Shown: one piece after another, positions 8,989-17,607 of the stretch | Numbering within the stretch: position 1 is the stretch's first letter | Layout of the letters: each line of letters starts with the position of its first letter | Source: Sporosarcina psychrophila | Lineage (GTDB): Bacteria > Bacillota > Bacilli > Bacillales_A > Planococcaceae | DNA: 64,000 nt | Direction of reading: 5' to 3' | Assembly (NCBI RefSeq): GCF_001590685.1 | Contig: NZ_CP014616.1 | Location: forward strand, 4,463,001 to 4,527,000 | Program-made: the position numbers and the translations under genes | The notes under the pieces: generated by a model | The model's input: the letters and a program-made list of their open reading frames with translations, nothing else | What the model was told of the DNA's origin: nothing | Databases searched by the model: none

Positions 8989-9243
8989 CTAGTTGTAAAG
9001 GCTAGAAAGAGCAGAATAGATAATTGCGCACATCAACAGGGATGTTATGAAAATTGCATACTTTTTTTCTGTCCATGAAACTATAATAATAGATAAGCCA
9101 ATTGCGGCACCGATGAATGTATACCAAGGATAACCATCATTAAAAACGATAAGAAACGTAGCCAATCCACCGATTAACAAGATTGGTAAAAATACCTGGC
9201 TGATGATTTTAAACTCTTCAATGTAATACTGAGACACCTTCAT
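8989..9243 (-). CDS. small membrane protein of unknown function
   Basis: An 84-residue protein with about three hydrophobic segments: ISQVFLPILLIGGLATFLIVF, YTFIGAAIGLSIIIVSW and YAIFITSLLMCAIIYSAL. The ATG at 9243 has AAAGGAG seven bases upstream, so it is a real gene. It precedes the dehydrogenase genes on the same strand and follows a divergent tat operon, so it may be an accessory of the module, for example a membrane anchor. I do not recognise a family. Confidence 0.6.
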   Translation of the reverse strand: MKVSQYYIEEFKIISQVFLPILLIGGLATFLIVFNDGYPWYTFIGAAIGLSIIIVSWTEKKYAIFITSLLMCAIIYSALSSLYN

Positions 9244-9333
9244 TCTCCTTTCTTTCGATTCCGTGAATAAACGTACTATTATTTAGTAAATCGATTTAGT
9301 AACGGATAGTATGTTGTGGTCCAAATCAATGCG

Positions 9334-9590
9334 TTCTTAATTCTACTACTTTTTTTTCTTTATTGATATGGATTAGAAATATCTTTCCCTTCATCCGAGA
9401 AAGTTATTATTTTCCGAATTTACTCTTCTTAATTATTGAGCGTCCTATTATTTACAATTCATTTTTGATGTGTATAATGTGTAGGGTAGTTAGATTACCT
9501 TTCTTAATTCTACTACATTTTTTCAATTTAGTATGAATTAAAGCTATTATTTTTGGTAAATAAGAAAGTTTATATCTTCTGAATTTACTT
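9334..9590. repeat. diverged direct repeat in the small-protein/tatC intergenic region
   Basis: A roughly 95-nt unit at 9334-9430 recurs at about 9500-9590. Both copies begin with TTCTTAATTCTACTAC, run through GATATGGATTA or GTATGAATTA, then GAAAGTT, and end with GAATTTACT plus a T-rich tail. The region is AT-rich and holds the tat promoter between and within the copies. Confidence 0.6.
9451..9478 (+). promoter_or_regulatory. sigma-A promoter for tatC-tatA (module 1)
   Basis: TTTACA at 9451-9456 and TATAAT at 9473-9478 are separated by 16 nt. This predicts a start near 9485 and a leader of about 140 nt before tatC. Confidence 0.6.
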
Positions 9591-9623
9591 TTTAGCATTA
9601 TAAGATAGTGGGTGGTAAGAAGC

Positions 9624-10379
9624 ATGAAACTAGAACAAGAATATACTCTTGTCGAACATCTAACGGAGCTCAGAAAGCGGCTAATTATTGTAGCCGTGAC
9701 TTTTATAATATCGCTAGCAATAGGTTTCGGTATTGCACCTAAAATATTAACGTTCATCAAAATGCAACCTACAGCCCGTCATGTGGAATGGAACGTATTC
9801 GGCTATACGGATGGGCTTATGATTTATGTAAAATGCGCTTTACTGTTGGCTATTCTGATTACATTACCCATTGCATTGTACCAGACGTGGTTATTTGTAA
9901 AACCGGGAATGTCCAGAGACGAATCAAAAGGAACAGTCATGTTTATTCCGGCCTCTTTTTTATTGTTTTTGGCGGGGGTCAGTTTTAGTTATTTTCTCCT
10001 CTTCCCTTTAATGTTGAACTTCATGTCAAATATCAATGAATCGATTGGTGCAGTTGAAACATATGGGATGAAGCAATACTTTACGTTCATGTTTAACTTA
10101 ATCATTCCAATAGGTATTGTGTTCGAATTGCCGGTCGTCATCCTGTTTTTAACGAAGTTAGGTATTGTAACACCAGAAAAGTTGAGAAAAATGAGAAAGA
10201 TCGCTTACTTCATGCTTGTAGTAGTCGGAGTTTCAATAACACCACCTGATTTCATTTCCGACTTTCTGATTATTATTCCTTTATTACTACTATTTGAGAT
10301 CAGCATTCTGGTATCAAGCTGGTCACTGAAAAAAAAGCGTGCAAATGAAGTAAGACGAGAGAAGATGTTGAAGGATTAA
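9624..10379 (+). CDS. tatC: Tat translocase subunit TatC (module 1)
   Basis: A 251-residue membrane protein with six transmembrane segments that recognises twin-arginine signals. Hallmarks are YTLVEHLTELRKRL at the N-terminus, PIALYQTWLFVKPGMSRDE, SFSYFLLFPLMLNF and FELPVVILFLTKLGIV, and the late ITPPDFISDF. The ATG at 9624 is preferred over a GTG at 9612 because GGTGG lies just upstream of it. It is divergent from the dehydrogenase genes of module 1 and is followed by tatA, so it probably serves that enzyme. Confidence 0.92.
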   Translation: MKLEQEYTLVEHLTELRKRLIIVAVTFIISLAIGFGIAPKILTFIKMQPTARHVEWNVFGYTDGLMIYVKCALLLAILITLPIALYQTWLFVKPGMSRDESKGTVMFIPASFLLFLAGVSFSYFLLFPLMLNFMSNINESIGAVETYGMKQYFTFMFNLIIPIGIVFELPVVILFLTKLGIVTPEKLRKMRKIAYFMLVVVGVSITPPDFISDFLIIIPLLLLFEISILVSSWSLKKKRANEVRREKMLKD

Positions 10380-10482
10380 GATCGAAGCATTCTTGTAATC
10401 AGGAATGTTATACTGATTCAAGTAGCTGTGAGCATGTACAATTCCCAAATAAATGTACATGAATTCAAAGGAGGAACAAATC

Positions 10483-10689
10483 ATGCCATCAAGTATCGGT
10501 GTACCCGGTTTAATTATAATTCTAGTGATTGCTTTAATCATATTCGGACCATCCAAGTTGCCTCAATTAGGCAAAGCTGTTGGACAAACACTGAAAGAAT
10601 TTAAGAATTCAACGAAAGACATCATGGACGATGTCACAGATGAGTTTAAATCAGACGATAAAGAATCAACAGAGAAAAAGAAAATTTAA
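10483..10689 (+). CDS. tatA: Tat translocase subunit TatA/E (module 1)
   Basis: A 68-residue protein with one transmembrane helix (VPGLIIILVIALIIFG), the FGPSKLPQLGKAVG hinge and amphipathic helix, and a charged tail ending EKKKI. It forms the pore with TatC. A strong AAAGGAGG at 10467-10474 fixes the ATG at 10483. It lies 103 nt after tatC and before a strong terminator. The N-terminus IGVPGLIIILVI matches the second TatA in the window. Confidence 0.92.
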   Translation: MPSSIGVPGLIIILVIALIIFGPSKLPQLGKAVGQTLKEFKNSTKDIMDDVTDEFKSDDKESTEKKKI

Positions 10690-10698
10690 TAGGTAACT

Positions 10699-10762
10699 CA
10701 AAAAAGCCTGCATTAAATACAACTCTCAATTTAGAATTGTATTTGATGCTGGCTTTTTTTAT
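10699..10762 (+). terminator. terminator of tatC-tatA operon
   Basis: The arms AAAAAGCCTGCATTAAATACAA and its complement near 10736-10759 form a long hairpin followed by TTTTTT. Confidence 0.85.
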
Positions 10763-10885
10763 TAAAATATAATACGATTCAATGTAATCTCGATACTCCG
10801 ATATTAATCTGGCCAGTAATATTAGCAGTCTACTCACTTTCCCACCAATCATATGAAACATACAAATTACAAGGTAGTAAGTGTT

Positions 10886-11239
10886 TCATTTATGAATAGT
10901 AACAGTGGTTCCAATCGAGACCATAGACGCTAATTCTAGAACATCTTCATTATGCATTCGGATACATCCATGTGACACGCTTTTCCCAATAGATGAAGGA
11001 TTATTTGTGCCATGTATCCCATAATGAGGTTTTGATAACCCCATCCAAAAAGCCCCGAAAGGTCCACCAGGATTGCTTTGTTTGTTTATAATTCTGTATG
11101 TCCCCATTGGCGTCGCTGTGACCATTTTCCCTACCGCAATCGGATATATTTTCATTAAGTGATGACCATCGTAAAGTTTTAATCGGTGTTTCCGTGTAGA
11201 TATATCAATCCAAAGGTTGATAAGATCACCTCCATACAA
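10886..11239 (-). CDS. YkuD-type L,D-transpeptidase without LysM domain
   Basis: A catalytic domain of about 110 residues that cross-links or modifies peptidoglycan. The motif HGTNN is followed by SHGCIRMHNEDV, giving His76 and the catalytic Cys92 with Arg94 (numbering from the TTG). TYRIINKQSNPGGPFGAFW matches Bacillus YkuD. The N-terminal LysM domain of YkuD is absent, and no signal peptide is seen. The start is odd: a perfect GGAGGTGATC site lies inside the frame at about 11225-11234, seven bases before an ATC codon. The true start may therefore be non-standard or the gene truncated. Confidence 0.75.
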   Translation of the reverse strand: MYGGDLINLWIDISTRKHRLKLYDGHHLMKIYPIAVGKMVTATPMGTYRIINKQSNPGGPFGAFWMGLSKPHYGIHGTNNPSSIGKSVSHGCIRMHNEDVLELASMVSIGTTVTIHK

Positions 11240-11297
11240 AAGTGAGCGTTCATTTATTGTATGAGGATGGTTCCTAGTTAACTGGGTCCAAAATTAT

Positions 11298-11952
11298 CTA
11301 TATATGTTGAACAAATGAATACGGCGTATGCGCTTTACAAGGGCTTTTGGGAGGCCACTGAAAAAGCTCTTGTACTTGGAATGGTTTAGGATTCCAACTA
11401 ATACCGCTTCGACGCTTTGTGGATGCCTCCCGCGATAAGCCAGGGCACTGAAAAAGTACAATTTTCTTCAATCCCGTTGATTTCCGTTCCGAGCGGACGC
11501 TTTCCGCGGGCACGGCTTCAGCCTCCTGGTCACTGCGTTCCTGCGGGGTCTTCAGCTCGCGCTGTTCCCGCTGGAGTCGCCGCTCTTCACTACAATCAAC
11601 TAGTTCTTACTATAAAAAAGAACTTTTTCAGTGGCTTATCGCTTCGGCTACCACGAAGTCGCGCCTTCGCTGGATGGTCTATGTGAGAAAGCGCATTTCA
11701 TTAGCGGTGATGAAATCTGCAAACTGGAGTACGTCTTTCTTGACTATAAGTAGTATCAACTAGTAATCACCTTACAATCTCGCCATATACATCCAAAATC
11801 ACATTTCTCTCGATAATGTACACCCTAGCGCAGGCGCGGCAAAGGCATCCCCAAAGCGCCAAGCGTTCAACAATCCACACCCCGAAATAAAACTCTCTCC
11901 TTATTGAGCGCCACAGTAAATTCAATGAAATTCTTTAATTCAACATATATAG
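11298..11952. mobile_element. family A repeat, long form (655 bp), no transposase
   Basis: The element is bounded by perfect inverted ends CTATATATGTTGAA at 11298-11311 and its complement at 11939-11952. Its interior is an inverted copy of most of the element at 28335-29044, including the blocks around 11640-11740 and 11765-11930. It contains no credible gene. A GC-rich element is inserted within it at 11443-11635. It behaves like a MITE, moved by a transposase encoded elsewhere. Confidence 0.75.
11443..11635. mobile_element. GC-rich element nested in family A repeat
   Basis: This segment has inverted ends GGCACTGAAAAAG (11444-11456) and CTTTTTCAGTGGC (11623-11635), and a GC-rich core (GCGGACGCTTTCCGCGGG near 11495). 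The core is much richer in GC than the window. The uninterrupted family A copy at 28335-29044 has about 20 unrelated bases at the same place, so this was inserted. A third CACTGAAAAAG occurs at 11356-11366. The core resembles a repeat seen in many Bacillaceae genomes, from memory only. Confidence 0.65.
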
Positions 11953-12020
11953 CCCGTATTATCAGTCCTAAATTACGATATTTCCCCTAATTTTATTAAC
12001 AAATAAGATTGAATTCTCTA

Positions 12021-12049
12021 TTTACAATTCATCCTAAGAGTGCTATTAT
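12021..12049 (+). promoter_or_regulatory. sigma-A promoter for T-box leader
   Basis: TTTACA at 12021-12026 and TATTAT at 12044-12049 with a 17-nt spacer. It would start the transcript just before the T-box at about 12056. Confidence 0.65.
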
Positions 12050-12055
12050 CTATAA

Positions 12056-12342
12056 AAATCAAATGCGTCGAAGAGAAGAGTAGCTAACGTTCATTCTTTG
12101 CAGAAAGCTCCGGTTGCTGAAAAGGAGTAAGAATGCGTTATCGAAACAAGTCTCTGAGCATCACTCCGGAACCAGCAATGGGGATAGAGTGACAGGAGCT
12201 CCTGTTATAGAGCCAGGGTATACGCATCTATTTGCCGTACCTGATAAGGTTACGATGGAAACATCGTAATAAACTGGGGTGGCACCACGATTGATACAAT
12301 CTCGTCCTCAAGACTTAAGGTCTTGGGGGTGGGATTTTTTTA
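12056..12342 (+). promoter_or_regulatory. T-box riboswitch leader
   Basis: A tRNA-sensing leader that ends transcription unless an uncharged tRNA binds. Stem I carries the AGTAG loop-E strand (12079-12083) and, on the 3' side, GAA-ACA-A at 12143-12149, the usual place of the specifier: ACA reads threonine. The T-box GGGGTGGCACCACG is at 12276-12289. A 16-bp terminator (CGTCCTCAAGAC with GTCTTGGGGGTGGG, then T7) follows at 12299-12342. The tRNA-end contact TGGC expects a G discriminator, which fits asparagine (AAC in the -1 register) better than threonine, so the amino acid is uncertain. It controls the MFS gene downstream. Confidence 0.9.
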
Positions 12343-12377
12343 TTGTCAAATAATGAATGATAGAGGAGGAAAATCAA

Positions 12378-13616
12378 ATGAGGCTTGGGAACGTAGTTGA
12401 ATCTTGGAAATATCCTTTAATGTTGTTAGCTGGAATTGGCATTTCTAATGTGGGCGCCTGGATTTATTTAATTGCGCTTAATTTGATTATCCTTGAGAAA
12501 ACAGGTTCTCCGCTTGCAGTGGCTGTCCTTTATATCCTTAAACCTTTGGCTACGTTATGTACAAATTTTTGGTCAGGCAGCGTCATAGACCGGTTAAATA
12601 AACGTAATTTAATGGTCACTCTTAACCTGGTTAGTGCGGTATTTATCGCTACCTTATCTTTTCTTTCTTCTCTTTGGTCGATCTATCTAGTCGTTTTTTT
12701 AATCAATATAGCACGCTCTATATTTGACCCGACATCTATGACTTATATTACAAAACTAATTCCCTCTAAGGATAGAAAACGGTTTAATTCATTACGCAGT
12801 TTAATCGATTCTGGAGGCTTTCTAATTGGGCCAGCTATAGCGGGATTGTTATTTATCATCGGCACACCCATTTTTGCCATTTACATGAACGCCATTGCTT
12901 TATTATTATCAGGATTAGTCACTATGATGATGCCCAACCTCGAAAAACACATACAGTTTAATAGTACAAATGAAAAAATATCTTTTGAAGTAGTGAAGCA
13001 AGATTGGACTGTTGTGTTGAATTTTAGTCGTCGCTACGCCTATATCATGTTCATTTACTTTCTTTTTGGCTGTGTAATGGTCATGGCTACAGCTATTGAC
13101 TCACTTGAAGTGGCATTTGCTAAAGAGGTCCTTTCTTTATCGGATAGTGAATATAGTTTTTTAGTCAGCATAGCGGGAGCGGGGATCGTAATGGGCGCAA
13201 TTATTAATACGATGATTGCCACTAAATCATCGACTTCTTTGTTAATTGGTTTAGGCTCCCTATTCGTTTCTATCGGCTATATTGTTTACGCTTTTTCCAC
13301 CATCTTTTTCATGGCAGCTATTGGGTTTTTCATTCTTTCCTTTTCTCTGGCCTTTGCGAATACAGGCTTCCATACCTTTTACCAAAACAATATCCCAGTC
13401 GATGTGATGGGGAGAGTCGGAAGTATTTACGGATTAATTGAAGCTGTTTTAATCATACTTGCAACGACCATAGCTGGCGTGGCAGCTCAACTCATTTCTA
13501 TTCAGTATGTTGTCATTGTAGGGACATTTGTGATGTTGGTGATTTCCATTACACTGTTTCTTTTTAACATCCGTCCTTCAAAGGCAAAACTATACTCGAC
13601 TGCCTCTGTAGATTAA
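12378..13616 (+). CDS. MFS transporter under T-box control
   Basis: A 412-residue, 12-TM major facilitator of the MFS_3/EntS-like group. GAGGAGGA at 12364-12371 fixes the ATG at 12378 (MRLGNVVESW). Features are AVAVLYILKPLATLCTNFWSGSVIDRLNKRN (loop 2-3 motif), FDPTSMTYITKLIPSKDRKRFNSL and DVMGRVGSIYGLIEAV. Relatives export siderophores, drugs or peptides. The T-box leader means it is made when one amino acid (threonine or asparagine by the leader) runs short, so uptake or exchange of that amino acid or its peptides is a possible role. That link is inference. Confidence 0.8.
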   Translation: MRLGNVVESWKYPLMLLAGIGISNVGAWIYLIALNLIILEKTGSPLAVAVLYILKPLATLCTNFWSGSVIDRLNKRNLMVTLNLVSAVFIATLSFLSSLWSIYLVVFLINIARSIFDPTSMTYITKLIPSKDRKRFNSLRSLIDSGGFLIGPAIAGLLFIIGTPIFAIYMNAIALLLSGLVTMMMPNLEKHIQFNSTNEKISFEVVKQDWTVVLNFSRRYAYIMFIYFLFGCVMVMATAIDSLEVAFAKEVLSLSDSEYSFLVSIAGAGIVMGAIINTMIATKSSTSLLIGLGSLFVSIGYIVYAFSTIFFMAAIGFFILSFSLAFANTGFHTFYQNNIPVDVMGRVGSIYGLIEAVLIILATTIAGVAAQLISIQYVVIVGTFVMLVISITLFLFNIRPSKAKLYSTASVD

Positions 13617-13693
13617 ATATTAGATCCTTTGTTACAACGCCACTGGACATTCCTATCTCATCATTTAAGATCGATTGCACAACCTTTCATTTC

Positions 13694-13742
13694 TTTACAA
13701 ACTATTAACACAAATTTACATGTCCTTCATGTTAGATTAACA
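13694..13742 (+). promoter_or_regulatory. PhoP (Pho box) repeat array upstream of alkaline phosphatase
   Basis: Direct repeats of the Bacillus Pho consensus TT(A/T/C)ACA occur at 13694 (TTTACA), 13705 (TTAACA), 13715 (TTTACA) and 13737 (TTAACA). The spacing is about 11, 10 and 22 nt, that is, one helical turn each with one degenerate position. This predicts induction by PhoP under phosphate limitation. Confidence 0.75.
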
Positions 13743-13795
13743 ACTTCACTTTATAGTTAAATTTGATAGTAGATTAAATAGGAGGTTTTACATTG

Positions 13796-15175
13796 ATGAA
13801 AAAGCAGTTCTTTAAAAAAGTTATCCCCATCGCAGTTCTTTCTACTGTTTTGGTCGCAAGTTGGAGTGGTGCAATCACTAATCCAAGCGCCCAGGCAAAT
13901 GAAGCAGAACTAAACAACAATGCAGAAATCAAAAATGTGATTTTCCTCATTGGTGATGGAATGGGCGTATCCTATACTTCCGCTTATCGTTACTTGAAAG
14001 ATGATCCTACTACACCTATTGTTGAGAAGACAGCGTTTGACAACTACCTCGTTGGTCAGCAAATGACTTACCCAGAAGATCCTGAACAAACAATAACAGA
14101 TTCTGCTTCCGCTGCAACTGCAATGTCTGCAGGTGTAAAAACATATAACGCCGCAATTGCTGTGGATAACGACAAATCTAACGTAAAAACTGTTTTAGAG
14201 GCTGCAAAAGAAACAGGCAAATCGACTGGACTTATTGCTACCTCAGAAATTACTCATGCAACGCCTGCTGCATTCGGTGCTCACAATGAAAACCGTAAAA
14301 ATATGGATGCAATTGCCGATGATTATTACAATGAATTAATCAATGGTGAGCATAAAATTGATGTCCTCCTAGGCGGTGGGAAATCAAATTTTGAGCGCTC
14401 AGATGTGAATCTTACAGAATCCTTTAAAAAAGATGGATTTAGCTATGTAACCACTAAAGATGAACTGTTAAAAGATACTAATGATCAAATTCTTGGATTA
14501 TTTGCTACTGGCGGTCTTCCCAAAATGATTGATCGTCCAGATGATATCCCTTCACTTGAAGAAATGACTACTACAGCAATCGATCGCTTAAGTAAAAATG
14601 ACAATGGTTTCTTCCTTATGATTGAAGGTAGCCAAATTGACTGGGCTGGCCACGATAATGACATTGTTGGTGCAATGAGCGAAATGGTAGACTTCGAAAA
14701 AGCATTTAATGCAGCTATTGAATTTGCGAAAAAAGATAAGCATACGCTAGTCGTAGCAACTGCAGACCATTCAACAGGTGGATTTTCTATAGGCGCAGAC
14801 GGTAATTATAACTGGCTCACTGATACAATCAAAGCCGCAAAACGGACACCGTCCTTCATGGCAGATGAAATTGCTAATGGTGCTGATGTCGAGAAAACCT
14901 TAAAAAGCTATATTGATCAAGAGTTATTACCACTGACAGAAGTTGAAATCGAATCTGTTAAAACTGCTGGTGAAAAAGCGAGTGATATCAATAACGCAAT
15001 CAAATCAATTTTTGACAAGCGTTCTTATACAGGTTGGACAACAGGTGGACATACTGGTGAAGACGTACCTGTGTATGCTTTCGGTCCATCTAAAGATCGT
15101 TTTGCCGGGTTACTCGATAATACAGACCATGCACAAATCATATTCAACATTTTAGATACGAATAAAAGTAAGTAA
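13796..15175 (+). CDS. phoA: secreted alkaline phosphatase (PhoA/PhoB family)
   Basis: A 459-residue phosphomonoesterase that frees phosphate outside the cell. GGAGG at 13781-13785 supports ATG 13796 (a TTG three bases earlier is possible). A signal peptide (KKVIPIAVLSTVLVASWSG) ends near SAQA-NE. Metal ligand Asp54 is in GDGMG; the nucleophile is Ser103 in TDSASAATAMSAG. Later come HATPAAFGAH, IDWAGHDND, ATADHSTGG and TGGHTGEDVPVYAFGP, which carry zinc and magnesium ligands. The Pho boxes upstream fit phosphate-starvation control. A clear terminator follows. Confidence 0.93.
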   Translation: MKKQFFKKVIPIAVLSTVLVASWSGAITNPSAQANEAELNNNAEIKNVIFLIGDGMGVSYTSAYRYLKDDPTTPIVEKTAFDNYLVGQQMTYPEDPEQTITDSASAATAMSAGVKTYNAAIAVDNDKSNVKTVLEAAKETGKSTGLIATSEITHATPAAFGAHNENRKNMDAIADDYYNELINGEHKIDVLLGGGKSNFERSDVNLTESFKKDGFSYVTTKDELLKDTNDQILGLFATGGLPKMIDRPDDIPSLEEMTTTAIDRLSKNDNGFFLMIEGSQIDWAGHDNDIVGAMSEMVDFEKAFNAAIEFAKKDKHTLVVATADHSTGGFSIGADGNYNWLTDTIKAAKRTPSFMADEIANGADVEKTLKSYIDQELLPLTEVEIESVKTAGEKASDINNAIKSIFDKRSYTGWTTGGHTGEDVPVYAFGPSKDRFAGLLDNTDHAQIIFNILDTNKSK

Positions 15176-15183
15176 TACTTGTC

Positions 15184-15222
15184 AGAACCCGTTGCTTCCA
15201 TTGAAGCAACGGGTTTATTTCT
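15184..15222 (+). terminator. terminator of alkaline phosphatase gene
   Basis: AACCCGTTGCTTC, a 4-nt loop, GAAGCAACGGGTTT, then a T-rich tail. Confidence 0.85.
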
Positions 15223-15296
15223 TCATACAAAAAAAGCCCGAGTGATCTATTCCCGAACCTTTCTTTAGTAAAATGAAATTACACCGTCCCCCCCCT

Positions 15297-16034
15297 TTAT
15301 CCTCTCCTAAATTCCGCCCCAAAAAGTCTTACCGAATACGGATGTGTAAAATCGAATCTACCTTCCACTTTCACACTTTCATCGACAATCTCCCCGTTAT
15401 TCATCACATATAGCCGGTCACACATATACGCAACAGCTTGCAAATCATGCGCTATGAAAAGTAAGGCCATGCCGGTTTCACGGTTAAGTTCTATTAGTAA
15501 ATCAATAATTTCTTTTTGAATCAATCGATCCAGACTGGAAATGATTTCATCACATACGAGTAGTTTAGGTTCCACGAGAATTGATCTGAGCAAGTTAACA
15601 CGTTGCCTTTCTCCACCACTCAGTTCGGAAGGACGTCTATGTAAATGAGCTTCCGTTAACTTTACCTTGCCGAGCATGCGTCGAATATGAGCATCCCGGT
15701 CCCCTTTCTTATTACGAAGCGGTTCCATCAAGATTTCACGTACAGTCCATAATGGATTGAGGGCAGCCGATGCGTTTTGAAAGATGAGTTGGCACCCTTT
15801 GTAAAATGCTTTTCGGGACTGCCTCGTGACGAGCGAACCATTGAATAAAATTGTTCCGTCATCAGGCGCTTCAAGTTGCATAATTACACGTGTCAGCGTA
15901 CTTTTCCCGCTTCCACTTTCCCCGACAAGCCCAACGATTTCACCTTCTCCAACTGTGAGATTGATTGCACGAAGGACTTCTTTCGCTTTAGTTCCACTAC
16001 CATACCTTTTTGATACACTTTCCATCACTAACAC
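15297..16034 (-). CDS. nickel/oligopeptide-type ABC ATPase (NikE/DppF-like)
   Basis: A 245-residue ATPase with Walker A GESGSGKST, signature LSGGERQR and Walker B LLVCDEIISSLD. It lacks the C-terminal extension of oligopeptide ATPases, so it is closer to NikE or CntF in size. The start GTG at 16034 lies seven bases after GGAGG; a GTG at 16040 is too close to that site. It is the last gene of a five-gene ABC operon and lies 19 nt after the partner ATPase. Substrate (metal, metallophore or peptide) is not determined. Confidence 0.82.
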   Translation of the reverse strand: MLVMESVSKRYGSGTKAKEVLRAINLTVGEGEIVGLVGESGSGKSTLTRVIMQLEAPDDGTILFNGSLVTRQSRKAFYKGCQLIFQNASAALNPLWTVREILMEPLRNKKGDRDAHIRRMLGKVKLTEAHLHRRPSELSGGERQRVNLLRSILVEPKLLVCDEIISSLDRLIQKEIIDLLIELNRETGMALLFIAHDLQAVAYMCDRLYVMNNGEIVDESVKVEGRFDFTHPYSVRLFGAEFRRG

Positions 16035-16052
16035 CGTCACACCTCCATTCCT

Positions 16053-16802
16053 TTAAAACCTACTATCCAACAAAAGCTTCGTGTAAGGATGCTTAGGACA
16101 ATCAAATACCTCCACCACACTGCCAGTTTCAATAACTTCACCATGACGCATAACAACCATGTCATGTGCCGCCTCTGCAACGATATCCAGGTCGTGCGTT
16201 ATAAGAAGAATTGTTGTTCCATGCCGCTCGTTCAATCTCTTTAGCAGCCCAATGAATTCCTTTTGTAGTACCATATCGAGTGCAGAAGTGGGTTCATCTG
16301 CAATTAAAAGGGCCGGTTCCATATACAGTGCACACGCAATCATACATCGTTGCAACATACCGCCCGATAATTCGAATGGATACTGTTCCATGATTTCCGA
16401 TGCAAGGCCAAGATCATCCAAAATGCACTCCATCTTCACTCGAAATTCTTCAATTGTATCGCCCGTTTTTCTTCCTGAAAACTCAAAAAGTTGATGCCTC
16501 ATCTTCACAGAGGGATTAAAGCTGTTCGCCGCATCTTGGAAAATTGTAAATAGGTGTTTTTTTCTAATTTCCATCATTTCTCTATCCGAAACCGTAATCA
16601 AGTTTTTATCGTTAAATATAGCCTGTCCAGTTACCTTCGCTCCTGTTGGTACTATTCCGAGCAGTGCGGAAACCGTCATACTTTTCCCACTGCCGCTTTC
16701 ACCAATAATGGAAGTAATCTTTCCGAGTGGAACAGAAAACGAACTATTACGCACAATCGATTTACCATCGATATCAATCGACAATTGATGTACCCTAAGC
16801 AT
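16053..16802 (-). CDS. nickel/oligopeptide-type ABC ATPase (NikD/DppD-like)
   Basis: A 249-residue ATPase, partner of the one downstream. Walker A is GESGSGKSM, the Q-loop segment is FTIFQDAANSFNPSVKMRHQ, the signature LSGGMLQR (typical of NikD) and Walker B LLIADEPTSALD. It overlaps the upstream permease gene by 8 nt, with GGAGG inside that gene's end. Two different ATPases are normal for this family. Confidence 0.85.
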   Translation of the reverse strand: MLRVHQLSIDIDGKSIVRNSSFSVPLGKITSIIGESGSGKSMTVSALLGIVPTGAKVTGQAIFNDKNLITVSDREMMEIRKKHLFTIFQDAANSFNPSVKMRHQLFEFSGRKTGDTIEEFRVKMECILDDLGLASEIMEQYPFELSGGMLQRCMIACALYMEPALLIADEPTSALDMVLQKEFIGLLKRLNERHGTTILLITHDLDIVAEAAHDMVVMRHGEVIETGSVVEVFDCPKHPYTKLLLDSRF

Positions 16803-17607
16803 TTAAACGCCTCCGTTCCGGATCTTTCAACGCTTCACCGATAAAGTTAATCGCAAGTATTGTAATGAAAATCATTATGCCTGGGAACAATCCAATCCAC
16901 CAAGCCCCAATTAGGATATCATTTTGCGCATAGTACAACATATTACCCCATGATGGAATCGCTGGTGGTACACCAATCCCCAGAAAACTAAGCGACACTT
17001 CAATGAATATAGCTCCTGCAAAGTTAAACAATGTAACAACGAATATAGCCGGAATACTATTGCGAAGCATATGACTAAAGATAATTTTCCACATCGGTGT
17101 TCCGAACATTATCGCCATTTTCACAAATTCCGCATCCTTCAATCGAATAAATTCAGAGCGAACGATACGTGCGGTAACCAACCAACCTGTAACGCCAATA
17201 ATGAGAGCCATACTCCACATTCCGCCTTGCATGAATGCTTGAAACGCTAAAATAATAATTAGCGAAGGAATCGTAATGAGCGCTTCTAAAAACCGCATCA
17301 TAACAGTATCGACGAATCCACCAATATAGCCGCTAATTCCGCCGTATAGAACACCCATAACAAGCGATACTAGTACAGAAATACTTGCAACAGTTAGCGT
17401 TACTTTACCGCCCTCTAAAAGACGTGAAAAGACATCGCGTCCAAGATGATCAGTTCCTAACAGATGACCTTCCCCAGGGGAGACGTATACTTTATCGAGA
17501 TTCATGTCATTTGGTTCATACGATGAAAGGAAGCTTGCAAAAGTAGTTAGAATTATGATAACGCCGAGGACAACGCACCAAAAAATCAATGCTTTTTTTG
17601 ATTTCAT
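16795..17607 (-). CDS. ABC permease (NikC/DppC-like)
   Basis: A 270-residue inner-membrane permease with six TM segments. It has the N-terminal OppC-type lead (FLSSYEPNDMN), GTDHLGRDVFSRLLEGG and the ATPase-contact loop ending FIEVSLSFLGIGVPPAIPSWGNML. It abuts the NikB-like gene (1 nt apart) and carries an AAGGGGAT ribosome site at its end. Confidence 0.88.
   Translation of the reverse strand: MKSKKALIFWCVVLGVIIILTTFASFLSSYEPNDMNLDKVYVSPGEGHLLGTDHLGRDVFSRLLEGGKVTLTVASISVLVSLVMGVLYGGISGYIGGFVDTVMMRFLEALITIPSLIIILAFQAFMQGGMWSMALIIGVTGWLVTARIVRSEFIRLKDAEFVKMAIMFGTPMWKIIFSHMLRNSIPAIFVVTLFNFAGAIFIEVSLSFLGIGVPPAIPSWGNMLYYAQNDILIGAWWIGLFPGIMIFITILAINFIGEALKDPERRRLNA

Noticed and set aside
11298..11686. 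Two frames within the family A and GC-rich elements
   Set aside because: They lie in repeat DNA, lack starts with ribosome sites and are not preserved in the other copy.
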